Notes: generated by a model not told the origin, from the letters alone. A stretch of 20,239 bases of DNA from an uncultured Desulfobulbaceae bacterium (GCA_945787305.1 CALZIH010000066.1:1-20239); one strand, 5' to 3'. Shown: positions 7,278 to 14,756, counted from the stretch's first letter. Made by a program: numbers and translations.

Positions 7278-7718
7278 ATGATTACAGAACTTAGACGATC
7301 AAGAAGAATAACCGACTACCTTCCCATAGTGGTAAACGTCAAGAACGGCACCGACGGCACCCTCCTTTCCGGTCCTTTTTCCGGGCGCATCATAGACATT
7401 TCCGATAACGGCGCCGGTTTACTCATGTCGCAAGTCATGAAAGACAGCTTTCATGTTTTTTACTCAACACGTGATAACGATTCGTGGATGCTGCAGCTCA
7501 CCATGAATATCCCTCCGGACAACCTGAGCTTTTCCATTGCCGCCCGGCCAATATGGCTCGATGTATTTCGTAAAGACCAGATAAAAGCGTTTAAAATGGG
7601 CGTTGATTTCATGACCAACCCGGAAGGGAATCAGATGAAAAAGCTACAGAAGGCCGTGCGAATACAGCAGCAAAAACGAGCTCAATGGTGGTCGTCGCAC
7701 ACCGAACAAAGAAAGTAA
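7278..7718 (+). CDS. PilZ-domain protein, probable c-di-GMP receptor
   Basis: 146 residues from ATG 7278 preceded by AAGGA. It is a single PilZ domain: the RxxxR ligand motif is R6-R10 (RRSRR) and the D/NxSxxG motif is DISDNG (40-45), followed by GAGLLMS. Both c-di-GMP-contacting motifs are intact, so it should bind c-di-GMP. There is no signal peptide or membrane segment; the C-terminal 25 residues are basic and glutamine-rich (KKLQKAVRIQQQKRAQWW). What it controls cannot be read from the sequence. It diverges from gabD and converges on an adenylate cyclase-like gene, with 39 bases between the stop codons. Confidence 0.88.
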   Translation: MITELRRSRRITDYLPIVVNVKNGTDGTLLSGPFSGRIIDISDNGAGLLMSQVMKDSFHVFYSTRDNDSWMLQLTMNIPPDNLSFSIAARPIWLDVFRKDQIKAFKMGVDFMTNPEGNQMKKLQKAVRIQQQKRAQWWSSHTEQRK

Positions 7719-7757
7719 CAAGGCACTCCCCTCCTCTTTTCACCCCGTTCAACCCCA

Positions 7758-9287
7758 TCAGACACTGAACACTGTAAGTGCCTGATCCACCCCCCGAAGA
7801 GCGACCTCACCAACATCTTCTGCTGAAATTTCTTCACTGATGGCTTCATGAACCGGCTCCGTCACATAAATACGACACTGTGAAGATTCTGCGGCAAGAC
7901 GTTGGGCAATATTGACCGGGGTACCGATCACAGTATAATCAAGACGCCTGGCCGAGCCAACGTTACCAAGATACATCTCTCCGCTGGTCACGGCGATTCC
8001 CAAATCAACCGTTTGAAAGTCCTTACTTTCCACCGCCCAATGGGTACATAAAGCCTCAAATCGCTCCCGGATGACAAGGGCTGTACGCACGGCGGCAAGA
8101 TTGGCATTTTCCAAGGCAACGGGCGCCCCGAATACCGCGAGAACCGCATCGCCCATGAACTTGTCCACGGTTCCACGGTTATTATAAATGGCATCGGTAA
8201 AAATCTGAAAAAACTCATTCAGAAACGTACGGAGCACGGAAAGCTCCAAATGCTGGACCAGGCTGGTAAAGTTACGAATGTCGGCAAAAAGGACAGTGAC
8301 GTCTTTCACCTCACCAAGCTCCATGAGGTTCATGTCTCTATCCAGCAAAATTTCAGCAACTTCCGGGGCGACATACTGCTCAAACAGGGTCCGCATCCTG
8401 GTTGTTTTTTTGGCCACTTCCAGAGAACGGACGTTTTCAAGGGCCAGGGCTGCCTGGCCACAAATAATACCGAGCATTTCATTGTCTGCCTCTGAAAAAA
8501 AAGCATCATTGGCAGTCATACTGATATTTAGAACGCCGAGAATACGCTTGCGAATGACCAAAGGAAAAGAGATGGAAGAGGAAATTTCCTTTCGTTTCAA
8601 CAGGGGGGCAAAGATTGATTCTTCCTGGGTATCTCGATTGAGAATAACCGGTTTCCCCTGTTTGAATACCCAGCCGGCAATCTGGTCACCCGGCTGGATA
8701 CGGATAGAATCAACAAGATCTTTATCCATTCCCCGTGCAGCGGCAATACGCAAACATTCCTCTCCAACATCAAACAGCATTACCGAAACATGACTTGCAC
8801 CTGTCTGTTGAACAACCTCATCAAGAAGCGTGTCGAGCACGTCCCGTTCATTGAAGGACGAAAGGAACTGCTCGCCAAGGCTGTACAGGGGCAACAGGGT
8901 ATGTAACCGCGTGTTTTCCTCCCGCAGGATTACCGATTCCATGGCCTTGCTGACCCGCTGCTTCAACTGCGCGGGATGAATAGGCAGTTCGACCAGACCA
9001 CAAATACCGGCATCAATGGCCTGGCGGAGGAGTAGGTTGTCGCCAGACCCTGCCAGCAATAACCCTGATACGGCCGGGCATTGTCCTCGCAGTTCATTAT
9101 AAATATCACAACCGCTTCGCCCACGAACGTCTTCGGCGATCAACACCAGGTTGATGTTATGCTGTCGACATAACGTCACACCTTCTGTAACCGACGCACA
9201 GCTGAATATCTCGTACCCGTCAAGAAGATCAGGAATTTGAGATGTATATGTTGTTTCCTCTGCAATAAGCAGAATTGATTGTGTCAT
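7758..9287 (-). CDS. Pseudo-receiver / GAF / class III adenylate cyclase
   Basis: 509 residues from ATG 9287, preceded by GAAGAG; a longer upstream start was rejected. Three domains: a CheY-like receiver fold (about 3-120), GAF (about 147-290) and a class III nucleotide cyclase (about 325-509). The cyclase keeps both metal aspartates (D336 in VLFADIRNF, D380 in FMGDAVLAVFG), the adenine-selecting K376, T452 in DYTVIG, and the transition-state N459 and R463. It should therefore make cAMP from ATP; the threonine suggests subclass IIIb. The receiver is degenerate: the acidic pair reads EE at 10-11 after an alanine, the phosphoacceptor position reads A51, and the conserved lysine reads E100 (LVELPI). 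It probably cannot be phosphorylated, leaving GAF ligand binding as the likely control. It is soluble and monocistronic. Confidence 0.9.
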   Translation of the reverse strand: MTQSILLIAEETTYTSQIPDLLDGYEIFSCASVTEGVTLCRQHNINLVLIAEDVRGRSGCDIYNELRGQCPAVSGLLLAGSGDNLLLRQAIDAGICGLVELPIHPAQLKQRVSKAMESVILREENTRLHTLLPLYSLGEQFLSSFNERDVLDTLLDEVVQQTGASHVSVMLFDVGEECLRIAAARGMDKDLVDSIRIQPGDQIAGWVFKQGKPVILNRDTQEESIFAPLLKRKEISSSISFPLVIRKRILGVLNISMTANDAFFSEADNEMLGIICGQAALALENVRSLEVAKKTTRMRTLFEQYVAPEVAEILLDRDMNLMELGEVKDVTVLFADIRNFTSLVQHLELSVLRTFLNEFFQIFTDAIYNNRGTVDKFMGDAVLAVFGAPVALENANLAAVRTALVIRERFEALCTHWAVESKDFQTVDLGIAVTSGEMYLGNVGSARRLDYTVIGTPVNIAQRLAAESSQCRIYVTEPVHEAISEEISAEDVGEVALRGVDQALTVFSV

Positions 9288-9386
9288 GTATTTCTCTTCG
9301 ACAAACGATTTTACAATGTTTACTGATATTACCACCATACCCTGTGCAAGGCAAGGAATAGCCGCTAAAAGAACAGAGACATATAC

Positions 9387-9415
9387 TTGACGTCAACAGA
9401 AATTCAGTCGATAAT
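9387..9415 (+). promoter_or_regulatory. Predicted sigma-70 promoter for rarA
   Basis: TTGACG (9387-9392), a 17-base spacer, then GATAAT (9410-9415): five of six matches in each box. The -35 box lies inside the palindrome TTGACGTCAA (9387-9396). Transcription would start near 9422, giving a leader of about 160 bases before the rarA ATG. Confidence 0.55.
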
Positions 9416-9474
9416 AAAGGGTGCTTTGAAAAACATACATTCTCTTCCCGGCTCATAACAATAACCCTTTAATA

Positions 9475-9515
9475 TGCCAAGGCGGTGGAAGCGTTTTCCA
9501 CTGTTTCCCTTGGCA
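9475..9515 (+). promoter_or_regulatory. Two-tier hairpin in the rarA leader
   Basis: TGCCAAGG (9475-9482) pairs with CCTTGGCA (9508-9515). Within it GTGGAA (9485-9490) pairs with TTCCAC (9496-9501) around a 5-base loop. No T-run follows, so it is not a standard terminator. It lies between the predicted promoter and the rarA start and may stabilise or regulate the mRNA. Confidence 0.45.
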
Positions 9516-9583
9516 GTATCCAGAGAATAACAACCAGGGCAAAACCCTACTATTTCAAAGTGCCTTACTGTACAGAAAATACC

Positions 9584-10609
9584 ATGAACAGCAGACACCC
9601 ACTCAACACACCGCTTGCTGAACGAATGCGGCCGACATCTCTTGACCAGTTTGTCGGCCAACAGCATCTTACGGAAAAAGACCGCTTGCTCAGCGGCCTG
9701 CTCGACAAAAAGAAAATCCCGTCACTGCTGTTATGGGGCCCGCCTGGCTGCGGCAAAACAACGCTGGCAACGGTTCTGGCAAACACTCTTGATGCTGATT
9801 TCATTTTTTTTTCCGCAGTTCTCTCCGGCGTGAAAGAGGTCAGGCGTATCGTTGCCGAGGCTGAAGAAAAAAGGCCTGAAAGCAATCGACAGACCATTCT
9901 CTTTGTCGATGAAATTCACCGCTTCAACAAAAGCCAGCAAGATGCCTTTCTTCCCCATGTCGAAAACGGCCTGTTGACCCTTATCGGCGCGACCACTGAA
10001 AATCCATCCTTTCACGTTATTGCACCACTGCTCTCCCGCTGTCAGGTATTGGTTCTACACCCTCTTGCCGTTGCAGATATCAAAATCATAATTAGCAGAA
10101 GTCTTACCGATCAAGACCATGGCCTGGGCAAACGTAAACTCACCCTGAGCGATGCTGCACTGGAGTTGCTGGCAACGCTTGCTGATGGTGACAGCCGCCG
10201 CGCACTCAACTGCCTGGAAACAGCAGCATCCCTGGTTTCGGAGCCCGACGATCCGCAGGAAATACCCCTTTCCCTCATCCAGGAGGCGGGTCAGCAATAC
10301 CATAACCTCCGCTACGACAACAACGGGGAAGAGCACTTCAACCTCATTTCAGCCCTCCATAAAAGCATGCGTGACAGCGACCCCGACGGAGCCGCCTACT
10401 GGCTGCGGCGTATGTTGCTCAGCGGCGAAGAGCCCCTCTACATCGCCCGCCGCCTTATCCGCTTTGCCAGTGAGGATATCGGCATTGCCGATCCCCAGGC
10501 CCTTCGGGTAGCGCTGAACTGTCGCGACGCCTTTCATATGCTTGGCTCACCGGAAGGGGAACTTGCCCTTCTCCAGGCGGTCACCTCCGTAATGCACCGA
10601 CCCAACTGA
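9584..10609 (+). CDS. rarA: RarA (MgsA) AAA+ ATPase, N-terminal part of a frameshifted gene
   Basis: 341 residues from ATG 9584; the ribosome-binding site is weak. RarA is a clamp-loader-like AAA+ ATPase acting at stalled replication forks with SSB. Seen: RMRPTSLDQFVGQ, Walker A GPPGCGKTT (52-60), Walker B ILFVDEIHRFNKSQQDAF, sensor 1 GATTENPSF and the arginine finger region LLSRCQVL. The frame ends abnormally: after LLQAVT the residues SVMHRPN and the stop replace the expected continuation. The proper C-terminus resumes in another frame at 10582 (HLRNAPTQLMKNIGYGKDY). Compared with E. coli RarA about 33 residues are missing, so a non-triplet deletion of roughly 100 bases has occurred. ATPase and lid domains remain; the tetramerisation domain is damaged. 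Probably non-functional, or a sequence error. Confidence 0.85.
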   Translation: MNSRHPLNTPLAERMRPTSLDQFVGQQHLTEKDRLLSGLLDKKKIPSLLLWGPPGCGKTTLATVLANTLDADFIFFSAVLSGVKEVRRIVAEAEEKRPESNRQTILFVDEIHRFNKSQQDAFLPHVENGLLTLIGATTENPSFHVIAPLLSRCQVLVLHPLAVADIKIIISRSLTDQDHGLGKRKLTLSDAALELLATLADGDSRRALNCLETAASLVSEPDDPQEIPLSLIQEAGQQYHNLRYDNNGEEHFNLISALHKSMRDSDPDGAAYWLRRMLLSGEEPLYIARRLIRFASEDIGIADPQALRVALNCRDAFHMLGSPEGELALLQAVTSVMHRPN

Positions 10610-10821
10610 TGAAAAACATAGGATATGGAAAAGATTACAAATACGCCCACGAACAGGGCCATGGGCTCGTCGATCAGGAACACCTGCCGGAACAATTATC
10701 CGGCCGGAGATATTATGAACCAACTAACCGCGGTTTTGAGGCCATTATCCGCGATCGCCTTGTAAAATGGCGAAAAATATTACAGGAGAGAGCGCAGACC
10801 AATGCAACGCATCAAAAATAA
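10582..10821 (+). pseudogene. rarA: RarA C-terminal fragment, out of frame
   Basis: Codons from 10582 read HLRNAPTQLMKNIGYGKDYKY and continue through YLPEQL-like and GRRYYEPTNRGFEAIIRDRL blocks to a stop at 10819-10821. This is the normal end of RarA. A free-standing ORF of 70 codons starts at ATG 10609, which overlaps the stop of the N-terminal part (TGATG), so some reinitiation is conceivable. On its own the piece lacks the ATPase and is unlikely to act. The junction at about 10577-10585 contains CACCT, which could be the trace of a deletion between short direct repeats (inference). The last 20 bases overlap the selenoprotein gene. Confidence 0.8.
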
Positions 10822-12409
10822 TAACATTTTACATATATTAACATTTTTCCTTTTCACAGGCTTCTTTCCCATCGATAGTCAGGCTCAAGAACAACTACAG
10901 CTCTTCTACAGCAACGACGTTCGCAGCGAACTCGAAGCCTGCGGCTGAAGCAGCGGCCAACTGGGCGGTCTGTCCAGAAAAGCCTACCAGATTGAACACA
11001 TTAAAAATAATGAAAAGGTGCCCTCCATCATTATCGACAGCGGTGCAGCCTTTTTTAAACAACCCGCTCTTCCGGAACACGAAAAAGAAGCAGCAAAACG
11101 CACAGCCGAAGGTATTGCCCAGGCAATCCAGATCATGGGAACACTGGCTGTCGGCATCTCCCCGTTTGATCTCACTGAGGGAGTTGAGTACCTCAAGCAG
11201 CTGGCCACGGCAAAGAAGCTCACCCCCCTGTCCATGAACCTCTACCCCAACCAAGGGACAGATCCAATTTTTCGCCCCTACCTTGTAACTCAAGCCGGCA
11301 AATTGGAGATAGCAGTGCTTGGGCTTACAGGTAACCAGCCGAAAAATCGAAACCGACACGATTTTCATGTACTCCCCTGGCAGGAAACCCTGGAAACCGT
11401 CCTTAAACAAGTCGAAGAAGCCGACATGATCATCCTGCTCTCCAGTGCCAACAGGAGAACCAATGAAGAAATAGCCCAAAAATTCGACAACATTCACATT
11501 ATTCTTCAATCCGGACAACATGGAAACAACCTTGCCCCGGTCAACATCAACAACACCCTGCTCTGTCAAACGGCAAGTCGTGGAAAATACCTGGGCCTTC
11601 TCCAGATCGACTGGAACGAATCAAAAACCTGGGGAGAAGATACTGGTGATATACTGCAAAAAGAACAAGACCGCCTTGACAGGATAAACTGGCAGATTGG
11701 ACGGATGCAGAAACGTGCCTCAACAACAGAACTGGCGTCGAACAAGCAATTCCAGCAACTCCTGCAAATCAAGAGCGAATCAGAGCAAACGGTGCAGATG
11801 CTCAAGACAAACAATGATGGCAGGCAAAAAGCATGCATATACAGAAACAGTTTCATTGCCCTGGAGACCTCCCTACCCGAAGATAAAACCATTAAAGCCA
11901 TTGTCGATGAATCCAGGCGAGAAGTTAACCAGATACGGAGAAAAGCCGCACAGAAACGACAAAGAAAGCAGAAAGGGGCCATCAGCAACACCAACAGACA
12001 AACCTTTCCGGCAGCATTGCAACAGATGGTCGGCTGGAAAGCCTGCAAAGAATGTCACCCGAAACAGGTTAACTTTTATCTGCAGACCAACCATTCCAGA
12101 GCCTGGCAGACCCTGGTCGCAAAAAACCAGCAATACAATCCGGAGTGCATTGCCTGCCACGTAACCCTCCCCACGTATGACGCCAACAAGATTCAAAAAG
12201 AGAACCTGTTAAGCGATATCCCAAGCGAACTGCAAGGAGTCGGATGCGAGACCTGTCATGGCCCGTCACGGGGGCATTCGGAACGAGCAGAAACCATTGC
12301 TCCAACCAAACCCGATCAGGCCAGTTGCCTTCGATGTCACACTGAGGAACGTGACAACAATTTCGACTTTTCAAGAAAAATCAAAAAGGTAGCCTGCCCT
12401 CCCAGCTGA
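10802..12409 (+). CDS. Predicted selenoprotein: UshA-like domain fused to a tetraheme cytochrome c
   Basis: 535 residues including selenocysteine 49, encoded by TGA 10946-10948. ATG 10802 follows AGGAGAG (spacing about 12) and starts a signal peptide ending SQA-QE (cleavage after residue 28). The sequence YSNDVRSELEACG, Sec, SSGQLGGLSRKA matches UshA-like proteins whose motif is Cys-Gly-Cys. Residues 31-270 resemble a 5'-nucleotidase/metallophosphoesterase domain, but DxH reads DVR, GD reads GA (DSGAAFF) and NHE/D reads SPFD, so catalysis is doubtful. A charged helical linker (about 285-395) leads to four CxxCH haem sites at 415, 449, 482 and 509, resembling cytochrome c554. It is probably a periplasmic redox protein. 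Translation needs SelB and the hairpin at 10961-10977. A GTG at 11018 would be chosen by callers that treat TGA as stop. Confidence 0.85.
10946..10977 (+). promoter_or_regulatory. Selenocysteine TGA with bacterial SECIS hairpin
   Basis: After the TGA (10946-10948), CTGGGC (10961-10966) pairs with GTCCAG (10972-10977), including one G-T pair, around the loop GGTCT (10967-10971). The loop occupies bases 19-23 after the TGA. As recalled, the E. coli fdhF element has GGUCU at the same offset, and SelB requires the loop GU. The loop also encodes the conserved Gly-Gly-Leu of the protein, so part of the match may be forced by coding. Confidence 0.75.
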
Positions 12410-12435
12410 AAAAATCCCATTGATGGTGCTCACAT

Positions 12436-12464
12436 AAAAAAAGGGATGGCCCGAAGACCATCCC
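12436..12464 (-). terminator. Intrinsic terminator of ppaC
   Basis: On the minus strand GGGATGG, an 8-base loop, and CCATCCC form a perfect 7-bp stem (12443-12449 with 12458-12464) followed by seven T residues (12442-12436). It lies 32 bases after the ppaC stop. On the plus strand it follows the selenoprotein stop and may slow transcription from that side as well. Confidence 0.85.
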
Positions 12465-12495
12465 CTGAACAACCCTTTAACAACGAGCCAGTTCG

Positions 12496-13419
12496 TTAGC
12501 AGCCAAATGCCTTCTGCATATTCGGTACAGTTTGTTTTTTCCGGCTCATCATACCCGGAATCCACATGGAGGTTCCATCCAGCTTAGTATCAAAGGCGCC
12601 TTCTGCTACCGAGGGGTCATCGGAAACAACAACCAGATCCGTTCCTTCTTTTACAACGTCGGTCAGCATCAACAAAATGGTGTGATGTCCACCTTCGCCC
12701 TTCTGCTCCTTCATGGCAGCCAGCAGGTCATCACGGATCTCGGCAACCTGATCCAGGGTAGCCAACTCAAGCTGACCACAACCAACCTTGTTGCCATTCA
12801 TGTCAAAATCTTTGTAATCACGGTTCAGCAGATCCCTTGCAGGTACTCCGGCAACAGAGCTTTTGGCCTTGAGCATTTCCATGAACAGCTCATCGGTATC
12901 GCTTACTCCGGCAATATCCTTGAGTTCAGCCACTGCTTTTTTATCAGGTTCGGTACAGGTGGGGGACTTGAAGTTTACGGTATCGCTGAGAATAGCGGCC
13001 AACATCAATCCGGCAACCTTGCTGTCGACAGGAACTCCGGCAATATCGTACAGTTGCTTCAAAACAGTCCCGGTACATCCTACAGGCTGAACACAGCAGA
13101 AAATAGGATTATTAGTGGTAACATCTCCGATCTTGTGATGGTCAACAATCGCAACCACGTCATCAGCACTCAGGTTATCAGGGGCCTGAATCAAATCACT
13201 ATGATCAACCAGGGCAATTTTTTTGCCGGTGGCATCGGTCATAATCTCAGGGACAGCCGCTCCAAAACGCTCAAGAACCATAGCGGTTTCCGGGTTCAAC
13301 TCTCCCTGCATGGTGGGAACGGCATCCTCACCCTGGGCTTTCATCAACTCAGCATAAGCGATGGCAGCGGTAACAGAATCGGTATCCGGATTTTTGTGGC
13401 CAGTTACGTAAACAGACAT
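12496..13419 (-). CDS. ppaC: Manganese-dependent inorganic pyrophosphatase (family II)
   Basis: 307 residues from ATG 13419, preceded by an excellent ribosome-binding site (AAGGAGGAG). It hydrolyses pyrophosphate to phosphate in the cytoplasm. The DHH-family signature is complete: GHKNPDTDSV near the N-terminus, VDHSD, VDHHKIGD, and the C-terminal substrate loop SRKKQTVP. The length is typical of the short form without CBS domains. It is monocistronic, with a predicted promoter upstream and a strong terminator downstream, as expected for a well-expressed housekeeping enzyme. It is cysteine-rich around residues 108-115 and 153 (IFCCVQPVGCTG, SPTCTEP). Confidence 0.96.
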   Translation of the reverse strand: MSVYVTGHKNPDTDSVTAAIAYAELMKAQGEDAVPTMQGELNPETAMVLERFGAAVPEIMTDATGKKIALVDHSDLIQAPDNLSADDVVAIVDHHKIGDVTTNNPIFCCVQPVGCTGTVLKQLYDIAGVPVDSKVAGLMLAAILSDTVNFKSPTCTEPDKKAVAELKDIAGVSDTDELFMEMLKAKSSVAGVPARDLLNRDYKDFDMNGNKVGCGQLELATLDQVAEIRDDLLAAMKEQKGEGGHHTILLMLTDVVKEGTDLVVVSDDPSVAEGAFDTKLDGTSMWIPGMMSRKKQTVPNMQKAFGC

Positions 13420-13450
13420 TGGTTTCTCCTCCTTAAATCGGTTTAAAAAT

Positions 13451-13468
13451 ACTGCAATCAGATGCAGT
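13451..13468. repeat. Inverted repeat in the ppaC leader
   Basis: ACTGCA, six bases, TGCAGT: a perfect 6-bp inverted repeat between the predicted ppaC promoter and its ribosome-binding site. It could be a small leader hairpin or a binding site. Confidence 0.3.
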
Positions 13469-13517
13469 TATCCTTTCGACAATGAATCGGTATTCCCGAC
13501 ATGAACAAAACGTGAAA

Positions 13518-13546
13518 ACTGTAGCTCTTTCCTTGCACACCGTCAA
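13518..13546 (-). promoter_or_regulatory. Predicted sigma-70 promoter for ppaC
   Basis: On the minus strand TTGACG (13546-13541), a 17-base spacer, then TACAGT (13523-13518). The boxes match consensus at 5/6 and 4/6. The start would fall near 13511, about 90 bases before the ATG. Confidence 0.5.
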
Positions 13547-13584
13547 GTAGAAAAAGATTAGAACTCTGTTAAGATAAGCTAACT

Positions 13585-13615
13585 TTAACAAGTTGTTAAG
13601 AAAGAATGATCATTC
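13585..13615. promoter_or_regulatory. Two adjacent palindromes, possible operator
   Basis: TTAACAAGTTGTTAA (13585-13599) and GAATGATCATTC (13604-13615) are both perfect palindromes, five bases apart. They lie in the divergent region between ppaC and the secreted-protein gene, just outside the predicted ppaC -35 box. They resemble binding sites for dimeric regulators; no regulator gene is nearby. Confidence 0.4.
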
Positions 13616-13735
13616 ATTCGTTTGCAAAGGAAGAAAAGATTCATTTTTCTTTTCCATTCCTGCCGCTTTCTGCTACAGTACAAAAAAAAATGACCCTCGG
13701 CGGAATCCATAACACTTCACAATCACACAGCATTC

Positions 13736-14692
13736 ATGACCATCCCGGAACGGCCCCTTGCAAAACAACCCCGTCAGACCCAAAAAAGAGGCCTTTTTCC
13801 CTCAATACACCTGAACAAAGTGGTCCCAGTCATGGGAATTATCAGCTGCTGCCTCTTTTTCTCACCGTCCATGCCTTTGGCACTGGCAGCAGAAGTATCC
13901 TCACCGCAACCTTCCCCTGTTCAGCAACAGGCGTCACCGTCAGTGGCGCAACCAGAACCAGCAAGCGAACAAGAAGAGAAGATACAAACAATTTCTCCAG
14001 AGAAAAACACTCTGGAACCCGATACCCGGTACCCGCAGGAAGAGGTTCCGACACAGTTAACTGAGAAGCAACGGCAATGCGAAGAACGGGCCCAACGTCT
14101 CCATGGGTTCTTCGCCCATCTGGACCAACGGGAATATATCCAGGACTTTCAACTTGGCGTCCCTTCCCAGCAGTATTTTCTCAACCTGGCAACCAAACTG
14201 CTGAACAACCCCCCGATTGTCTCACGAGAATCGGATGATTTGTATACGATCCTGAAGAACATGGCTCATTTTTTCCGCGTCATTGGGGGAAAAAATATTG
14301 TGATAATCAAAGGAATCCTTGATCGGGAACGAGATACCATTGAAGACGTTGCTTCAGACCTTTTTCTTTGGACAACCGGAGAAGAGTGCAGCAGCGAGGC
14401 CTTTGTTTTTGAGGCTCCCAGCGACAGGATGTATGAGTACGCCGGGTTTTTCTTAAACAGTATGGGCGGGCGTTCTTACCTTTTTCGCCGGGATTCCCGC
14501 TCACGCCTTCTGGTGAACTATTATGCCATGCTATTGATCGACCGGGCAAACAGGGAAGGCGCAAACCGACACGGCATTGACATCAAACCGCTGCTTCCGA
14601 CAACCATCAATGAGATCGAGTCATCCAATCAGTTGATATACAAAGAAAAATACCTTGACGACCTGTACGAACTTCTGGAGAAGTATCTGTAA
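13736..14692 (+). CDS. Secreted protein of unknown function
   Basis: 318 residues from ATG 13736; an ATG at 13832 would give a shorter and more ordinary signal peptide, and neither has a clear ribosome-binding site. A basic start and a hydrophobic stretch (about 29-50) end at ALA-AE, suggesting Sec export with cleavage near residue 51. Residues 53-115 are low-complexity, rich in Pro, Ser, Gln and Glu, as in a periplasmic linker. The rest (about 116-318) looks like a compact mainly helical domain with conspicuous stretches FFRVIGGKNIVIIKGILDRERD and YEYAGFFLNSMGGRSYLFRRD. I do not recognise the family. It is monocistronic, with ppaC divergent upstream and the BI-1 gene convergent downstream. 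Confidence 0.7.
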   Translation: MTIPERPLAKQPRQTQKRGLFPSIHLNKVVPVMGIISCCLFFSPSMPLALAAEVSSPQPSPVQQQASPSVAQPEPASEQEEKIQTISPEKNTLEPDTRYPQEEVPTQLTEKQRQCEERAQRLHGFFAHLDQREYIQDFQLGVPSQQYFLNLATKLLNNPPIVSRESDDLYTILKNMAHFFRVIGGKNIVIIKGILDRERDTIEDVASDLFLWTTGEECSSEAFVFEAPSDRMYEYAGFFLNSMGGRSYLFRRDSRSRLLVNYYAMLLIDRANREGANRHGIDIKPLLPTTINEIESSNQLIYKEKYLDDLYELLEKYL

Positions 14693-14702
14693 CGGAGGAC
14701 AG

Positions 14703-14756
14703 ATGAAAACAGGGGATGGCCGTCAAAGCCACTAAGGCTTCGCCAGCATCCCCTGT
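14703..14756 (+). other. Ten-codon ORF with strong ribosome-binding site overlapping a hairpin
   Basis: Directly after the preceding stop, GGAGG lies five bases before an ATG (14703) that opens a 10-codon frame (MKTGDGRQSH). Its codons include the left arm ACAGGGGATG (14709-14718) of a hairpin whose right arm CATCCCCTGT is 14747-14756; a small inner hairpin AAGCC/GGCTT sits in the loop. The hairpin may act as a bidirectional terminator between the convergent genes. The tiny ORF may be chance, although its ribosome-binding site is better than that of the gene before it. Confidence 0.4.

Noticed and set aside
9387..9396. TTGACGTCAA palindrome as an independent regulator site
   Set aside because: It coincides with the predicted rarA -35 box, so the simpler reading is part of the promoter.
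10895..11569. Minus-strand ORF opposite the selenoprotein
   Set aside because: Antisense shadow; its apparent cysteine-rich segments are complements of charged linker codons and it has no ribosome-binding site.
11018..12409. GTG 11018 as the start of the cytochrome gene
   Set aside because: No ribosome-binding site precedes it, it would leave a haem protein without a signal peptide, and homology continues upstream through the TGA to ATG 10802.
12532..13446. Long plus-strand ORF opposite ppaC
   Set aside because: It is the antisense shadow of ppaC, which has a complete family match, ribosome-binding site and terminator.
13606..14064. ORF overlapping the start of the secreted-protein gene
   Set aside because: It ends within the other frame and has no recognisable features, whereas the 13736-14692 frame carries a signal peptide and continues to a full-length protein.
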